Assembly (NCBI RefSeq): GCF_000817785.2
Contig: NZ_JTCM02000048.1
Location: 1-45,254 of the forward strand
DNA: 45,254 nt
Origin: Hassallia byssoidea VB512170
Lineage (GTDB): Bacteria > Cyanobacteriota > Cyanobacteriia > Cyanobacteriales > Nostocaceae
Direction: 5' to 3'
Shown: positions 35,559 through 43,966 of the stretch, piece after piece
Numbering within the stretch: the first letter of the stretch is position 1
Layout of the letters: each line of letters begins with the position of its first letter
Notes under the pieces: model-generated
Database searches by the model: none
What the model was told of the DNA's origin: nothing
What the model saw: only the letters and a program-made list of their open reading frames with translations
Program-made: the position numbers and the translations under genes

Positions 35559-37145
35559 TTAGGAATGTAAATGCTTAACTAAATCGAAGTTTCCTTGACG
35601 CAATGTTTCGGGATTTGGCATTTTGTTTAAGCGCATTAGTTCGGTGATGGCTGCGGTTTCGGTGTCTCGCTGGCTGGTGGCTGCTGCTAATATTTGGTTG
35701 TCTTTGATGTAAAATACGATAAATTCGCGTTTTTGCAAGTCGCCATTGATGATAATTTCATCCCATTGTTCGGCATGTCCGACGTAGCGCAGGGGAAAGT
35801 CAAATTGCATTGTCCAAAAAACAGGTACTGTTTTGAATTTGATTGATTTTCCTAGCATATTGTAAGCGGCAATGCGTCCTTGTTGGGCGGCAATTCGCCA
35901 GTGTTCTACGCGAATTTTCTCACCTGTGCGCTCGTCTGGAAAGCGGGCAATGTCACCTGCTGCGTATAAGTTATCGGCAGCGCGAAGATATTCATCTACT
36001 GGTATACTTTTGTCTTTGGGGTGCAAGTCTACGCCAGAGAGAATTTGAGTTGCAGGTTGTACGCCTATGCCTACGACAACTATATCAGCTTCAAGGCGTT
36101 GGTTATTATCTAAAATTACTGCTTCAACTTTGCTGTTTCCGATTAATTTAGTGACTTTTCTGCCAAATTGAAAGCTGACCCCATTTTCTTCATGGACTTG
36201 TTGAAATAATTGTCCAATTTCTTCGCCCAATATTTTTTTAAAAGGTAAAGAATCTGGTGAGATTACTGTTACTTTTAAACCGAGTTTGGTAAGACCAGAA
36301 GCGGTTTCCATGCCAATAAAACTTGAGCCGATGACTACGGCTTGCTTGGCTTGTGCGGCAGATGCGAGAATGCGATCGCTATCTGCAAAGCTGCGTAAGG
36401 TAAAGACGTTTTCTAAATCTGCACCTTCAACTTCTAACTGTTTTGGTTTTCCACCTGTGGCTAACAGTAGAGAATCATAACTGAGGGTTTCACTGTCATC
36501 AAAAGTTATTTTTTTTGCTTTGGCATCAACATTTACCGCTTGTTTGTTTAACAGAACCTCGATATTATGCTGTTTGTAAAACTCCGGCGTTCTCAGTGGT
36601 ACTTGTTCTTTGGGAACATCACCGTTGAAATAATCTTTGCTTAATACAGTGCGATCGTAAGGTAGTTGGTCTTCACGAGTAATCATCAAAATGCGTCCTT
36701 GATAGCCAGCAGTTCTCAAAGTTTCTGCTGCATGGGCACCAGCTGCACCCGCTCCTAAAATGACAAATGTGCGTGAATCGACATTGGGATTGTATGATGC
36801 CATTGCAGGGGTTCTCAATCCAGATGCTTTTTCTGGTACGCTGACAATGACATTTTCGCCTTCGATTCTAACTTGATAACAAGGCAAAGAATCTAATCCC
36901 GGTGGCTCTTGTTGGTCGCCTGTGGTGATATTAAAATAAGCATTATGCCAGGGACAAACGATGCTGTTACCACTTAGCACTCCTTCTGCTAACGGTGCTT
37001 GGTAGTGCGTGCAAAATGCTCCTAAAGCCTGAAAATTTCCATTAACGCGGATTAGCAGTACGTCCGTGTCACCTACAGAAACCTGCCGTTTTTCGCCATC
37101 CTGCAATTCATTAACTTTGGCAACGACTGCTTCAATCTGCTGCAT
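35559..37145 (-). CDS. Rieske [2Fe-2S] plus FAD-dependent NAD(P)H oxidoreductase
   Basis: 528 aa with two domains. Residues 1-105 are a Rieske ferredoxin-like domain with cluster ligands in CTH (45-47) and CPWH (64-67). Residues 125-528 are an AIF/ferredoxin-reductase type flavoprotein: FAD motif GAGAAG (131-136), LPYDRTVLSKDYF, a second nucleotide fold (VVIGSSFIGMETA) for NAD(P)H, and YAAGDIARFPD for FAD. Rieske-AIF fusions are known from animals (AIFM3-like) and bacteria; the physiological substrate here is unknown. Start is ATG at 37143-37145. It lies between the glycosyltransferase and the DNA methyltransferase without clear operon ties. Confidence 0.92.
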   Translation of the reverse strand: MQQIEAVVAKVNELQDGEKRQVSVGDTDVLLIRVNGNFQALGAFCTHYQAPLAEGVLSGNSIVCPWHNAYFNITTGDQQEPPGLDSLPCYQVRIEGENVIVSVPEKASGLRTPAMASYNPNVDSRTFVILGAGAAGAHAAETLRTAGYQGRILMITREDQLPYDRTVLSKDYFNGDVPKEQVPLRTPEFYKQHNIEVLLNKQAVNVDAKAKKITFDDSETLSYDSLLLATGGKPKQLEVEGADLENVFTLRSFADSDRILASAAQAKQAVVIGSSFIGMETASGLTKLGLKVTVISPDSLPFKKILGEEIGQLFQQVHEENGVSFQFGRKVTKLIGNSKVEAVILDNNQRLEADIVVVGIGVQPATQILSGVDLHPKDKSIPVDEYLRAADNLYAAGDIARFPDERTGEKIRVEHWRIAAQQGRIAAYNMLGKSIKFKTVPVFWTMQFDFPLRYVGHAEQWDEIIINGDLQKREFIVFYIKDNQILAAATSQRDTETAAITELMRLNKMPNPETLRQGNFDLVKHLHS

Positions 37146-37283
37146 AAAATTTCTGCTGATAATAGAACACGATTTCTAAAGTAAACTGCAATCAGTAAGT
37201 CATTCCTCGGTCACAAGGTAGAAATTTAATTGTTGAGGAGTAAGATTGAGAAAATCTTTTGATAACGAGTTAGCTGTATTAAT

Positions 37284-37305
37284 TCTCGTGGTAAGCTTAA
37301 CGAGA
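37284..37305. promoter_or_regulatory. possible operator upstream of the methyltransferase
   Basis: TCTCGT (37284-37289) and ACGAGA (37300-37305) flank GG plus the palindrome TAAGCTTA. It ends 19 bp before the methyltransferase start codon. Restriction-modification operons are often controlled at such short palindromes, but no controller gene is seen here, so this is tentative. Confidence 0.35.
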
Positions 37306-37324
37306 GCATTTATTCTCAAATGAG

Positions 37325-38254
37325 ATGGCTAGTCTTCCGCATCCAATTCAGTATCAAGGAAGTAAGAGAAATCTGGCTTCAGAAATTCTGAGATTTCTAC
37401 CTAATAAAGTCGAAAGGTTAGTTGAGCCATTTGCAGGAACTGCTGCAATTAGTATTGCTGCTTCTGCAAGACATATTTCTCAATTTTTTTGGATTAACGA
37501 TTTAAATAAGCCGCTGGTTGAGCTACTAAAGTTGATAGTCGAGAAACCAGACGAAATAGCAGATTCATACACACATATATGGTATGAACAGCAAAGTAAT
37601 GTAGAGCATTATTATCAAGTAAGAGAAAACTTTAATAGCACTAACGATCCGAGTCTTTTTCTCTACTTGCTGGCTCGATGTGTAAAAGGAGCAGTTCGCT
37701 ATAATTCTCTTGGACTCTTTAATCAAAGCCCAGACAAAAGACGAAAAGGAACTCAACCAGAAAAGATGCGAAAAAATATAGAAGGAGTTTCTAGGCTTCT
37801 CAAGGGCAAATGTATATTTACAAGCTGGGATTATAGAGATGTTTTAGCTGAAGTACGAAAGAATGATTTTATCTATATAGATCCTCCTTATCAAGGTGTA
37901 TGTGGTAATAAAGATTCGAGATATTATTCGGGAATTCAATTTGATGATTTTGTTATAGCTCTCGAAGAGCTAAATCGCAAGGAAATAGCGTTTGCAGTTA
38001 GTTATGATGGCAAACGAGGAAACAAAACTTTCGGTAACGAATTACCGTTAGCATTAAATCTTAAGAAGATTGAAATCGAAGTAGGACGTTCCTCTCAAGC
38101 AACACTTTTAGGTAAAGAAGAAGTAACAGTAGAGTCTTTGTACTTGTCACATATAGCAAATAGCTATACCGAAGACTTAGAAAGTTATATTAACGCAAAA
38201 GCTAAACAGCTTACTTTTCTGGAGCCAAATGGACAGTTCTCAACAGCTACCTGA
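37325..38254 (+). CDS. DNA adenine N6-methyltransferase, Dam (D12) class
   Basis: 309 aa. The S-adenosylmethionine motifs of the D12 class are in the usual order: QGSKR (11-15), EPFAGTAA (34-41) as motif I, and catalytic DPPY (186-189) as motif IV in DFIYIDPPYQG. It methylates adenine N6; the recognition sequence cannot be read from the protein. Start is ATG at 37325. It overlaps the following HNH nuclease gene by 26 bp, which strongly suggests a type II restriction-modification pair. Codon use is more AT-rich than that of the metabolic genes around it, consistent with acquisition. Confidence 0.93.
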   Translation: MASLPHPIQYQGSKRNLASEILRFLPNKVERLVEPFAGTAAISIAASARHISQFFWINDLNKPLVELLKLIVEKPDEIADSYTHIWYEQQSNVEHYYQVRENFNSTNDPSLFLYLLARCVKGAVRYNSLGLFNQSPDKRRKGTQPEKMRKNIEGVSRLLKGKCIFTSWDYRDVLAEVRKNDFIYIDPPYQGVCGNKDSRYYSGIQFDDFVIALEELNRKEIAFAVSYDGKRGNKTFGNELPLALNLKKIEIEVGRSSQATLLGKEEVTVESLYLSHIANSYTEDLESYINAKAKQLTFLEPNGQFSTAT

Positions 38255-38963
38255 TGAGTTTATACAACTTTGTCAGTCAGTGACAGCTAAAAGACCAAAA
38301 GCTGTTATCGATCATATCTTGCAGTATGGCTTTATAACGACAGAAGAACTAAAGCAAAGGTACGGTTATAATCATCCTCCAAGAGCAGCCAGAGATGTTC
38401 GAGAACATGGAATACCTTTGGAAACCTTTCGTGTTACAGGAACCGATCAAAGAAAAATAGCTGCATACAAGTTTGGAGATATTAGTAAGGCTAGATTTTC
38501 CAGATTATCCGGTAGAACAGGTTTCTCGAAACTATTAAAAGATGAATTGATTAATAAATATGGCTGTAAATGCTTTATTTATTTAGAAGAGGTTGATAAA
38601 CGTGAATTACAGATAGATCATCGTGTACCATTTGAGGTGGACGGAGAACCAGATTTAGAACCAGAAAACTTTATGCTGCTTTGTGGTTCTGCTAATCGGG
38701 CTAAATCTTGGTCGTGTGAGCATTGTGAAAATTGGAAAAGCATAAAGGACAAATCTATATGCTTATCTTGTTATTGGGCATATCCAGAAAATTATACTCA
38801 TATTGCCATGCGACAAGTTAGGAGAATAGACCTTATATGGCAAGGAGATGATATTGAAAATTATGAAAGACTAAAACAACAGGCTGCTAGGTTAAACAAA
38901 GAAATGCCGCAATTTATTAAGGAAATTATTGACCAACAAATTAGGCTAAATAATGACAGCTAA
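38229..38963 (+). CDS. HNH nuclease, probable restriction endonuclease
   Basis: 244 aa. An N-terminal winged-helix-like segment (residues about 22-66) could read DNA. The HNH core contains LQIDHRVPF (Asp130, His131) and ENFMLLC (Asn147), followed by the NRAKSW motif. Two cysteine pairs, CEHC (163-166) and CLSC (178-181), make a structural zinc site. As the partner of the overlapping methyltransferase it is best read as the type II restriction enzyme. It is not in the two-domain methylase-nuclease form, and no Vsr-like or controller gene is present. Start is ATG at 38229, inside the methyltransferase end. Confidence 0.85.
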   Translation: MDSSQQLPDEFIQLCQSVTAKRPKAVIDHILQYGFITTEELKQRYGYNHPPRAARDVREHGIPLETFRVTGTDQRKIAAYKFGDISKARFSRLSGRTGFSKLLKDELINKYGCKCFIYLEEVDKRELQIDHRVPFEVDGEPDLEPENFMLLCGSANRAKSWSCEHCENWKSIKDKSICLSCYWAYPENYTHIAMRQVRRIDLIWQGDDIENYERLKQQAARLNKEMPQFIKEIIDQQIRLNNDS

Positions 38964-38997
38964 AACCTATTGCCGCAAACAAAGCAAAGATGGTAAA

Positions 38998-40287
38998 TCA
39001 AACTCGCTCAAATAAATCAAGTCGATATTGTTCCTCGCGTTGACTTTTTAAATGTCGTAATTTATTCGGGGTTAACTCCATAAATGAATCGTGAACTTGA
39101 TCGCCATTCAAAGGATAATCACGCGCATACTCTGTCCAATGAACTAAAAGCAAATGTCCTCCTGGTTCCAAGTGTTCTAAAATGCACTGCTTGGCTTTTT
39201 GCAGGTCTGACCAGCACCAGTAATAGCCAACTTCTGACACTAAAACTAAATCAAACATTTCTTCAGGATACTGTTCTGGTAAACGCATGATTTGAAAGCG
39301 TACCTGCTTTAAGTGCTGACAGCGCTGTATTGCTTTTTCTTGAGCTAGCTTTGACACATCAATTGAAAGCAAAGAGTCACATAAAGATGCTAGCTTTTCA
39401 GTTAAAACGCCAATTGAACCACCAATTTCAAAAGCAGATTTATAGCGTTTCGGTAAAGCAGCGATTGTGGCAGTATATTTCTTCGCTTCGTATTCGCTGG
39501 TTTCAAATTTCCACGGATCGGGATCGGTACCGTAAAGTGCTTCAAAATAACTTGGGGGAAGCGATCGCTTTTCTATCTCTAACAATTTTTTCGGCTTGGG
39601 GATACTTGCAGTGTTCAAAGCTTGTAAAAAATCATCAAAATTTACAAAGTCTTCGATAATCTGTTCAACTCCCGCATCCTGCAAGATTATTTTTTGTTCA
39701 CCGCTAGCGACACCGACAAAATCTAGTTGCAGCTGCACAGCAGTTAAAACATCCCAAATTCCATCACCGATACAAACTATTTTTTCAAAATCTGATTCAG
39801 CATATAACGCTTTCGCTCTGGATATTGCGGTTTTGACAATATCTTCACGAGAAATACCATCATCAGCAGACGCAATCGGCAATTGTCCAACATCCAACTT
39901 TGCACTATCTAATTTCATGCAAGCTGATGCACTCCATCCTCCAGTTGCCAAAGCGATCGCCCAATCTTCTGTTTCTCGCAATCTCCGCAACATTACGGTT
40001 GCTCCAGGTACTTCAGCAAACAATATATTATCCGCTGTATATTGTTCTTGCAACAAATCGACAAAGCGGTGCTGAAGCCGAGATAATTCACTTTCTTGGG
40101 GAACACGTCCGAGAAACTCCTGAAAAATCTGCAAAGTTATCCCAGAATCGGTTGTGTGTCCGTAACTAGCCCAGTTCGTGTTAATATCTTCAATGCCATC
40201 CAGAGCAAACGCTTTCACAAAGCATTGAGTATCGACATCATTTGTTTTAGTCAGCGTTCCATCAATATCAAAAATTGCTAGTTTCAT
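38998..40287 (-). CDS. HAD hydrolase fused to NodS-like SAM methyltransferase
   Basis: 429-aa fusion. Residues 1-225 are a HAD-like phosphatase: nucleophile loop FDIDGT (6-11), the ALATGGWS second motif (about 112-119), and CIGDGIWD (172-179) as the metal loop. A linker (about 226-242) leads to a class I methyltransferase (about 243-429) that resembles the nodulation protein NodS: PPSYFEALYGTDPDPWKFE, then SAM motif AFEIGGSIG (285-293), and VSEVGYYW (350-357). NodS N-methylates the deacetylated sugar of Nod factors, so here an amino-sugar substrate is a reasonable inference. Its neighbours upstream in transcription are a PIG-L deacetylase and an acyl-CoA dehydrogenase-like protein. Start is ATG at 40285-40287. 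Confidence 0.88.
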   Translation of the reverse strand: MKLAIFDIDGTLTKTNDVDTQCFVKAFALDGIEDINTNWASYGHTTDSGITLQIFQEFLGRVPQESELSRLQHRFVDLLQEQYTADNILFAEVPGATVMLRRLRETEDWAIALATGGWSASACMKLDSAKLDVGQLPIASADDGISREDIVKTAISRAKALYAESDFEKIVCIGDGIWDVLTAVQLQLDFVGVASGEQKIILQDAGVEQIIEDFVNFDDFLQALNTASIPKPKKLLEIEKRSLPPSYFEALYGTDPDPWKFETSEYEAKKYTATIAALPKRYKSAFEIGGSIGVLTEKLASLCDSLLSIDVSKLAQEKAIQRCQHLKQVRFQIMRLPEQYPEEMFDLVLVSEVGYYWCWSDLQKAKQCILEHLEPGGHLLLVHWTEYARDYPLNGDQVHDSFMELTPNKLRHLKSQREEQYRLDLFERV

Positions 40288-40351
40288 TAAAGCCTTTAAT
40301 TTTCAACTTCTATAGGACTTACACACTCATGTCGTCACCAATTGAATTTAC

Positions 40352-40379
40352 GTAGGGGCAATTCATGAATTGCCGCTAC
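40352..40379. repeat. GGGGCAATTCATGAATTGCC palindrome
   Basis: GTAGGGGCAATTC (40352-40364) with ATGAATTGCCGCTAC closing to 40379: perfect over the inner 18 bp (40357-40374). A dispersed family in cyanobacterial gaps. It fills most of the gap between the PIG-L and HAD/methyltransferase genes. Confidence 0.75.
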
Positions 40380-40398
40380 AAGACTTTAGGAAAAGCGC

Positions 40399-41127
40399 TC
40401 ATTCCACTTCTAAATAAACTTCCCAAGGACGAGCGAAATTCAAAAGCATTTCTGGTGTCAAGCAAAAACCTTCGGGATCGTCATCAATTAAGTTGGTGAT
40501 TTGCGAACGATAACAAGCGATCGCCTGTTTTTTCAACTCTACCACCGCAGCAATATCCAGACGCCAACTTGTTACTTTTTCCGATTCTGTCAAGTTTCCC
40601 CGTTGCCGTGGGTCCCAATCCCAGATAGGATATTCAATAATGCGCGGTGATAAATTTAAGTTACCCAAAGCGGTGTAAATTAACTTTGAAGTTGCTCGAT
40701 GGTCAGGGTGAGGATCGTACCGCCAAGGTAAAAAGATAATTTGCGGCGCAATTTCTCTTAAATAAGCACTACAACTCGCTATTGCACTAATATATTGTGT
40801 CGAAATTGACCCATCTTGCAGTCCGCAAAATGTCACGTTATCCGGATTAACGCCTAACTTTGTTAAAGCTTCCAACGTTTCGCTTTCACGTAATGCCTGT
40901 AACAAAGGTGCGGGATACTTTAGAGAATTGGGGTGAGAAAGCGTACCGTTACTGATAACTAAAACGCGGACATCGCAATTTAGAGAACGTAAAAGAGCGA
41001 TCGCACCACCACAACCCAACGTTTCATCATCGGGATGAGGTGCAACAATTAGCACCGGACTATAAGCAATTTCCTTAATAGACCGACAAGGCAAAACATC
41101 AGGATTAGTTAGCGGTGATGCAGTCAT
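40399..41127 (-). CDS. PIG-L (LmbE-like) deacetylase
   Basis: 242 aa. The zinc-site motif APHPDDETLGCGG (residues 29-41) and the later DPHPDHR segment (about residues 137-143) are the hallmarks of N-acetylglucosaminyl deacetylases of the PIG-L/LmbE family, so it probably removes an acetyl group from an N-acetyl sugar. GT2, SAM methyltransferase and acyl-CoA dehydrogenase genes nearby suggest a shared pathway. The C-terminus lacks a membrane anchor. Start is ATG at 41125-41127. It sits 111 bp from the HAD/methyltransferase gene on the same strand, with a palindromic repeat in the gap. Confidence 0.9.
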   Translation of the reverse strand: MTASPLTNPDVLPCRSIKEIAYSPVLIVAPHPDDETLGCGGAIALLRSLNCDVRVLVISNGTLSHPNSLKYPAPLLQALRESETLEALTKLGVNPDNVTFCGLQDGSISTQYISAIASCSAYLREIAPQIIFLPWRYDPHPDHRATSKLIYTALGNLNLSPRIIEYPIWDWDPRQRGNLTESEKVTSWRLDIAAVVELKKQAIACYRSQITNLIDDDPEGFCLTPEMLLNFARPWEVYLEVE

Positions 41128-41199
41128 GCGATTTTGGATTTTAGATTTTAGATTTTGGATTGTAAAATAAACTTCTTACATAAATCAAAAACAAGAACC

Positions 41200-41266
41200 C
41201 CACCCCGCCTTTGACGTAAGTCAAAGTCTCCCCTCCCCGCCTGCGGGGAGGGGCTGGGGGTGGGGT
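41200..41266. repeat. GC-rich palindrome of the CCCCTCCCCGC family
   Basis: CCCCACCCCGCC (41200) to GGGGTGGGGT (41266) with a central CCCCTCCCCGCCTGCGGGGAGGGG hairpin interrupted only by its loop. A common cyanobacterial intergenic palindrome; AAAATCT-type short repeats lie next to it (41130-41162). Confidence 0.75.
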
Positions 41267-41334
41267 GTTAAAGGATTTTTGCAATCTTGTTTAATGCTTA
41301 TTCTATGTCACGAACTAGGATACCCCAACCTTCC

Positions 41335-41362
41335 TAGAGACGTTCGGTGCGGAACGTCTCTA
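41335..41362. repeat. dispersed AGAGACGTT hairpin, copy 5
   Basis: TAGAGACGTTC (41335-41345) and GAACGTCTCTA (41352-41362) are perfect 11-bp arms with a 6-nt loop. It starts 27 bp beyond the stop of the acyl-CoA dehydrogenase gene, where it may terminate transcription. Confidence 0.8.
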
Positions 41363-41388
41363 CTATAAAGGTGATTTGCCAATAATAT

Positions 41389-42624
41389 TCATTGGTTCCA
41401 AAGCGAATGTGCTGGATTACTTTCAGCTAAAACATACTGTCCTACACTAGAAAGTGCAGCATCAAACGCGGGTTGACGCAGATACAGGGTTAAATCCCGG
41501 ATGATGCGTTCCATCGGATTTGGTGGTAGCAAACCGCGAGTCCCAACAGAACGTTCGCACATTTGCATTACATCGATGCAAATTTGTTCAATTGCTGTCC
41601 GCACCATATTTGCATAAGCGACGAGTTGACTAGCTTGCGGATTGTCAACCGTCGGATAACCTCCAAACACAGGTGCATATGCTGCTACCATATCCGCAGC
41701 CGATCGCAACCAGAGATTACCACTTTCAATCGCGATCGCCATTCTACCCAGTCGTTCTCTTTGGTATGGATCGTTTGTATAATTCAGCTTTTGCAGATAT
41801 TCGCGAGTTAAATCAAATAATGCTTCTGCACCACCCAATTGTACCGCTGCAAACCGAATTACTCCCACAGATAACCAAGGCTGTCTATAATAATCTCCAG
41901 GTTCACCGATTAAAGCATTTTGCTGCAACTCAACCCCGCTAAAATCTACTTTATAGCTAGCAGTTGCTCGCATTCCCGAAGGTTCCCACCAAGATGGATC
42001 GCTTACCGTTGCTACTTCATCCATTGGCACAATGCACATTTGCCAAGTACCATCGGGTAAGACTCCATTCACAAACGGACGCTCAACGTAGCCAGAGCCA
42101 GAACAAAAGGTTTTACAACCTTCGAGGCGATATTTACCATCCTCTAGGGGAATAATTTTAACACCATCAGCAGCTTCCGCATTCCAAACGCCAAATATTT
42201 TCAGGCGATCGCGTGCTTCACTTGCATAAGTTGCGATTTGTTCTTTAGTACCAAAAGTTTGAATTAGTTGCAGCGCATTGATATGTCCCTCATAAACTCG
42301 CCCAACCGCCAAATTGCCACGCCCGATCTGTTTTAATAGCATTAGGAGTTGTTGAGTTACACTCGCATCAATTCCCGCACCCCACCCACCTAAACCTCGG
42401 TGTAAAGGTGCAGACAACAAGCCAGCCTCAGCAATTAACTCAAACTCCTTTTTCGGGAAAGCGCCATTATAATCAATCGCGCTAGCGTTTAGCATACAAT
42501 AATCAGCAATCTCTCTAGCACGTCTGAGAACTTCCGCAATGCACGAATCATGCCATTCTGTAAGGATAACATCCTTTGATAGTTGAGTATTAATAGCCGC
42601 CTCCTTTACATAACATATCTTCAC
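41389..42624 (-). CDS. acyl-CoA dehydrogenase-like flavoprotein
   Basis: 411 aa, whole ACAD fold: helical N-terminus, a beta domain with GCKTFCSGSGYVERPFVNG, and a C-terminal helical bundle with AVQLGGAEALFDLTREYL and ERSVGTRGLLPPNPMERIIRDL. The usual catalytic Glu near the end (YEGTNEIQ type) is not evident: that position reads LRQPAFDAALSSV, so it may act as an acyl-ACP or N-oxidase type enzyme instead. The start is uncertain: the reading begins at a GTG (42622-42624), but a strong AAAGGAGG lies inside the first codons with no ATG soon after it. Same strand as PIG-L and HAD/methyltransferase, and likely the first gene of that series. Confidence 0.82.
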   Translation of the reverse strand: MKICYVKEAAINTQLSKDVILTEWHDSCIAEVLRRAREIADYCMLNASAIDYNGAFPKKEFELIAEAGLLSAPLHRGLGGWGAGIDASVTQQLLMLLKQIGRGNLAVGRVYEGHINALQLIQTFGTKEQIATYASEARDRLKIFGVWNAEAADGVKIIPLEDGKYRLEGCKTFCSGSGYVERPFVNGVLPDGTWQMCIVPMDEVATVSDPSWWEPSGMRATASYKVDFSGVELQQNALIGEPGDYYRQPWLSVGVIRFAAVQLGGAEALFDLTREYLQKLNYTNDPYQRERLGRMAIAIESGNLWLRSAADMVAAYAPVFGGYPTVDNPQASQLVAYANMVRTAIEQICIDVMQMCERSVGTRGLLPPNPMERIIRDLTLYLRQPAFDAALSSVGQYVLAESNPAHSLWNQ

Positions 42625-42741
42625 ATATTCTTGAAGATAATGAAATTCAGTTGGGTAGCGCCTCTATCTTCTGCGGGAAATAACGAACTTGATTTATATG
42701 AGTTTGATGCATCGGGCGATCGCCACGAAAAATTTAAACGT

Positions 42742-42791
42742 TCGTAGTGAGCACTAAAGTGCTCAAATAAGCGTTGAAACGCTTACTACGA
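42742..42791. repeat. composite cloverleaf-like repeat (CGTAGT family)
   Basis: TCGTAGT (42742-42748) pairs with ACTACGA (42785-42791). Between them are two perfect hairpins: GAGCAC-TAAA-GTGCTC (42749-42764) and AAGCGT-TGAA-ACGCTT (42769-42784). The result is a three-way junction, an expanded version of the simple hairpins at 21026 and 25542. It ends 6 bp before the CapA gene's stop codon. Confidence 0.8.
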
Positions 42792-42796
42792 TTTTC

Positions 42797-43966
42797 TCAT
42801 TTTATATTCGCCAAGACAATTTCTCCTTTCTTATTAATCTTCATCGGCTTATCCGGAAAAGCATTTTTATTCAAATAACGCAATAGACTCACAGTTCTAA
42901 ACCGCTGATCTATCTGCGGAATTCCCTGTTTGTTCATCCGAACCGGGATAATTTTACTTCCGATTAATTCGCCATCAGAGTTCATTTTGACTTCTAAAAT
43001 CATTGAATAACTGGTTTCACCTTCTGTTGATAAAGTTCTGTATCCGAGAAAGTTTCCTAATGAATAAGCGATGAGTTTACCTTTATAGATTTCCATCGCT
43101 CTAGGAACGTGAGGTCCATGTCCTATAACTAAATCTGCGCCAGCATCAATCATTGTCCGCGCAAATTTCATTGAATTTCCTCGGTCTTCTCCATAGAAAT
43201 ATTCAGTTTTATTTTTCACATGCATTGCCCCGGTTCCCTCCGCACCTGCCTGCATGGAAATAATTACCAGATTCGCGTTGGCTCTAGCTTCTTGAACGAG
43301 TGCTTTAGCTGTTTCTAAATCGTGCATTGAGTTGTAAATGTCATAGGTAGTAAATCCAATCATCGCTACCGGAACATTACGAACTTGTTTATAGAGAATT
43401 TGATTTTTATGACCTAATGTTTCAATGCCAACTGTGGCAAGATTATTAACTGTATCGCGAAATCCCACCTTGCCAAAGTCTAATGCATGGTTGTTTGCCA
43501 TATTGAAAACATCAAAGCCAACATCAGCAAACAACTGTGCATATGCTGGGGGAGAACGAAACGCGAAAATTTGCCCTTGATTGATATCTTTGGAAGAATA
43601 GGGATAGGTAGTTAAGCTAGTTTCCAGATTACCCAATAATAAATCGGCTCTTTGCAAGTATGCCCTCACCGACTTTGGGATTAGCTGATTGCGATCGCGT
43701 GGAAGTCTGTGATTGGGGTAATTAGTACCGGGAATTACATCCCCCACAGCTTGAATCGTGATGTAATCGGATTCTGGCAAATCAAAACTTGGTGGTGGAG
43801 TGTATTCTGGCTGATATCCTGGTAAAAGCGGTATCGCTTCTTCTGAAGTTGCAGCTTGCGATCGCTGCACCTGCCCAAAGCGGACAAAGATTCCGATACT
43901 AATGCCTACACAAAAACAAAAGCTGATAAAACTCAACGGGAGTAATCGCCCAATTCTATTTGCCAT
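42797..43966 (-). CDS. CapA-family (metallophosphatase-like) exported protein
   Basis: 389 aa. One N-terminal hydrophobic segment (residues about 10-30) serves as signal anchor. The domain is of the CapA/PgsA type found in poly-gamma-glutamate and capsule synthesis: VGDVIPGTNYP near 73-83, GNLETSLT, MANNHALDFG, and ADLVIGHGPHVPRAMEIY, which carry the histidine and acidic metal ligands of the calcineurin-like fold. YSLGNFLGY follows. Its true substrate is unknown; no other capsule genes are close. Start is ATG at 43964-43966. Confidence 0.88.
   Translation of the reverse strand: MANRIGRLLPLSFISFCFCVGISIGIFVRFGQVQRSQAATSEEAIPLLPGYQPEYTPPPSFDLPESDYITIQAVGDVIPGTNYPNHRLPRDRNQLIPKSVRAYLQRADLLLGNLETSLTTYPYSSKDINQGQIFAFRSPPAYAQLFADVGFDVFNMANNHALDFGKVGFRDTVNNLATVGIETLGHKNQILYKQVRNVPVAMIGFTTYDIYNSMHDLETAKALVQEARANANLVIISMQAGAEGTGAMHVKNKTEYFYGEDRGNSMKFARTMIDAGADLVIGHGPHVPRAMEIYKGKLIAYSLGNFLGYRTLSTEGETSYSMILEVKMNSDGELIGSKIIPVRMNKQGIPQIDQRFRTVSLLRYLNKNAFPDKPMKINKKGEIVLANIK

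Noticed and set aside
35373-35570. 65-codon ORF after the glycosyltransferase
   Set aside because: Its middle (RTAENAEDAEKE) is the translation of a dispersed CGCAGAG repeat and its start lies in a hairpin element.
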